Shown: in pieces, positions 5,825-6,178 of the stretch | Layout: each line of letters starts with the position of its first letter | How positions within the stretch are numbered: position 1 is the first letter of the stretch | DNA from: Planococcaceae bacterium UBA3370 | Lineage (GTDB): Bacteria > Bacillota > Bacilli > Bacillales_A > Planococcaceae | Assembly: GCA_002360295.1 (NCBI GenBank) | Contig: DEQI01000089.1 | Location: forward strand, 1 to 6,178 | Direction of reading: 5' to 3' | DNA length: 6,178 nt | The notes under the pieces: model-generated | Told to the model about the DNA's origin: nothing | Databases searched by the model: none | What the model saw: the letters and a program-made list of their open reading frames with translations, nothing else | Translations under genes and position numbers: made by a program

Positions 5825-6178
5825 TTAAACTTTAAACTCACTTACGACATTTCGCAACCCATCTGCTTGTTTCGCAAGTTCAGTAGTTGCAGCATTTATT
5901 TCTTGCATCGATGCGGAGCCTTGAATGGCAGACGAAGCACTCGTTTCAGTGCTTAATGCTGTATTTTCAGCAATCGCATTCACTTCCACGAAAGATGCCG
6001 CTACTTCATTACTGTAATTGAGCGTGACATCAATTTGTTCAACCATACGACTAATTATGGAAGTCGTTCGTTCCGTTTGTTTCAAAATATTTTCAAGGGA
6101 TGTATTGGTTTCATTTGTTACTTCAACACCTCTAATAACGGATTGAACGCCTTCATGATTTTGTTGGATAATGGATTT
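5825..6178 (-). CDS. methyl-accepting chemotaxis protein, C-terminal part (partial)
   Basis: This minus-strand gene is open to the window edge; 117 residues and the stop are visible, beginning KSIIQQNHEG. An internal TTG at 6083-6085 could be mistaken for a start, but the frame continues upstream with typical receptor sequence. What is seen is the C-terminal helix of the cytoplasmic signalling hairpin of a chemoreceptor, the part that binds CheA and CheW at its tip (not in the window) and carries methylation sites. Features are the heptad-patterned SVIRGVEVTNETNTSLENIL, the IISRMVEQID stretch, the Ala/Ser/Glu-rich segment ENTALSTETSASSA, ASMQEINAA, and the ending LRNVVSEFKV, common in Bacillales receptors. 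There is no C-terminal NWETF-type tether. The sensor domain and ligand cannot be told from this fragment. It converges with the FUSC gene, 204 nt between stops. Confidence 0.9.
   Translation of the reverse strand, partial: KSIIQQNHEGVQSVIRGVEVTNETNTSLENILKQTERTTSIISRMVEQIDVTLNYSNEVAASFVEVNAIAENTALSTETSASSAIQGSASMQEINAATTELAKQADGLRNVVSEFKV

Noticed and set aside
5823..5837. Tandem TTTAAAC repeat at the chemoreceptor stop
   Set aside because: It consists of only two 7-nt copies in A+T-rich sequence and is explained by the FKV-stop codons and the adjoining bases.
6083..6085. TTG at 6083-6085 (minus) as the start of a small 86-residue protein
   Set aside because: The frame stays open to the window edge and the upstream residues continue the chemoreceptor heptad pattern, so this is the interior of a partial gene.

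Overview
The window is an A+T-rich stretch of ordinary bacterial chromosome. AAAGGAGG-type ribosome binding sites, a TTG start, strong rho-independent terminators and the neighbourhood DegV, YpmR, YpmS, MsrA, MsrB all point to a Bacillales member. Protein style suggests a Planococcaceae relative such as Lysinibacillus or Solibacillus, but that placement is inference from memory and not a search result.

Layout. Positions 1-54 hold the tail of an upstream unit with a possible weak terminator. A clear sigma-A type promoter (55-84) drives a single gene for a DegV-family fatty-acid-binding protein (116-958, +), closed by a strong terminator. A second transcription unit follows (1088-3533, +). It encodes a secreted GDSL/SGNH-hydrolase lipoprotein (YpmR-like), a single-pass membrane protein (YpmS-like), and the two stereospecific methionine sulfoxide reductases MsrA and MsrB. 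These four genes are packed with gaps of 6 nt and one 8-nt overlap and end at a long, near-perfect hairpin terminator. A monocistronic gene for a 628-residue, two-bundle membrane protein of the FUSC / aromatic-acid-exporter type lies at 3734-5620 (+), bounded by hairpin terminators on both sides. The right edge carries, on the minus strand, the C-terminal 117 residues of a methyl-accepting chemotaxis protein that runs off the window.

How the parts work together. MsrA and MsrB reduce the S and R forms of methionine sulfoxide, so they form one repair function. Sharing a transcript with YpmR and YpmS, both predicted to face the outside of the membrane, ties cytoplasmic oxidative-damage repair to an envelope function that is not defined by the sequence. 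The FUSC-type protein and the chemoreceptor look like independent units.

I found no mobile element, CRISPR array, RNA gene or clear new system. The points most worth a second look are the DegV start (a promoter lies inside the longer reading frame), the start region of the FUSC gene with a five-codon reading frame ending in TAATG, and a GC-richer patch with a short minus-strand reading frame between 5617 and 5748.
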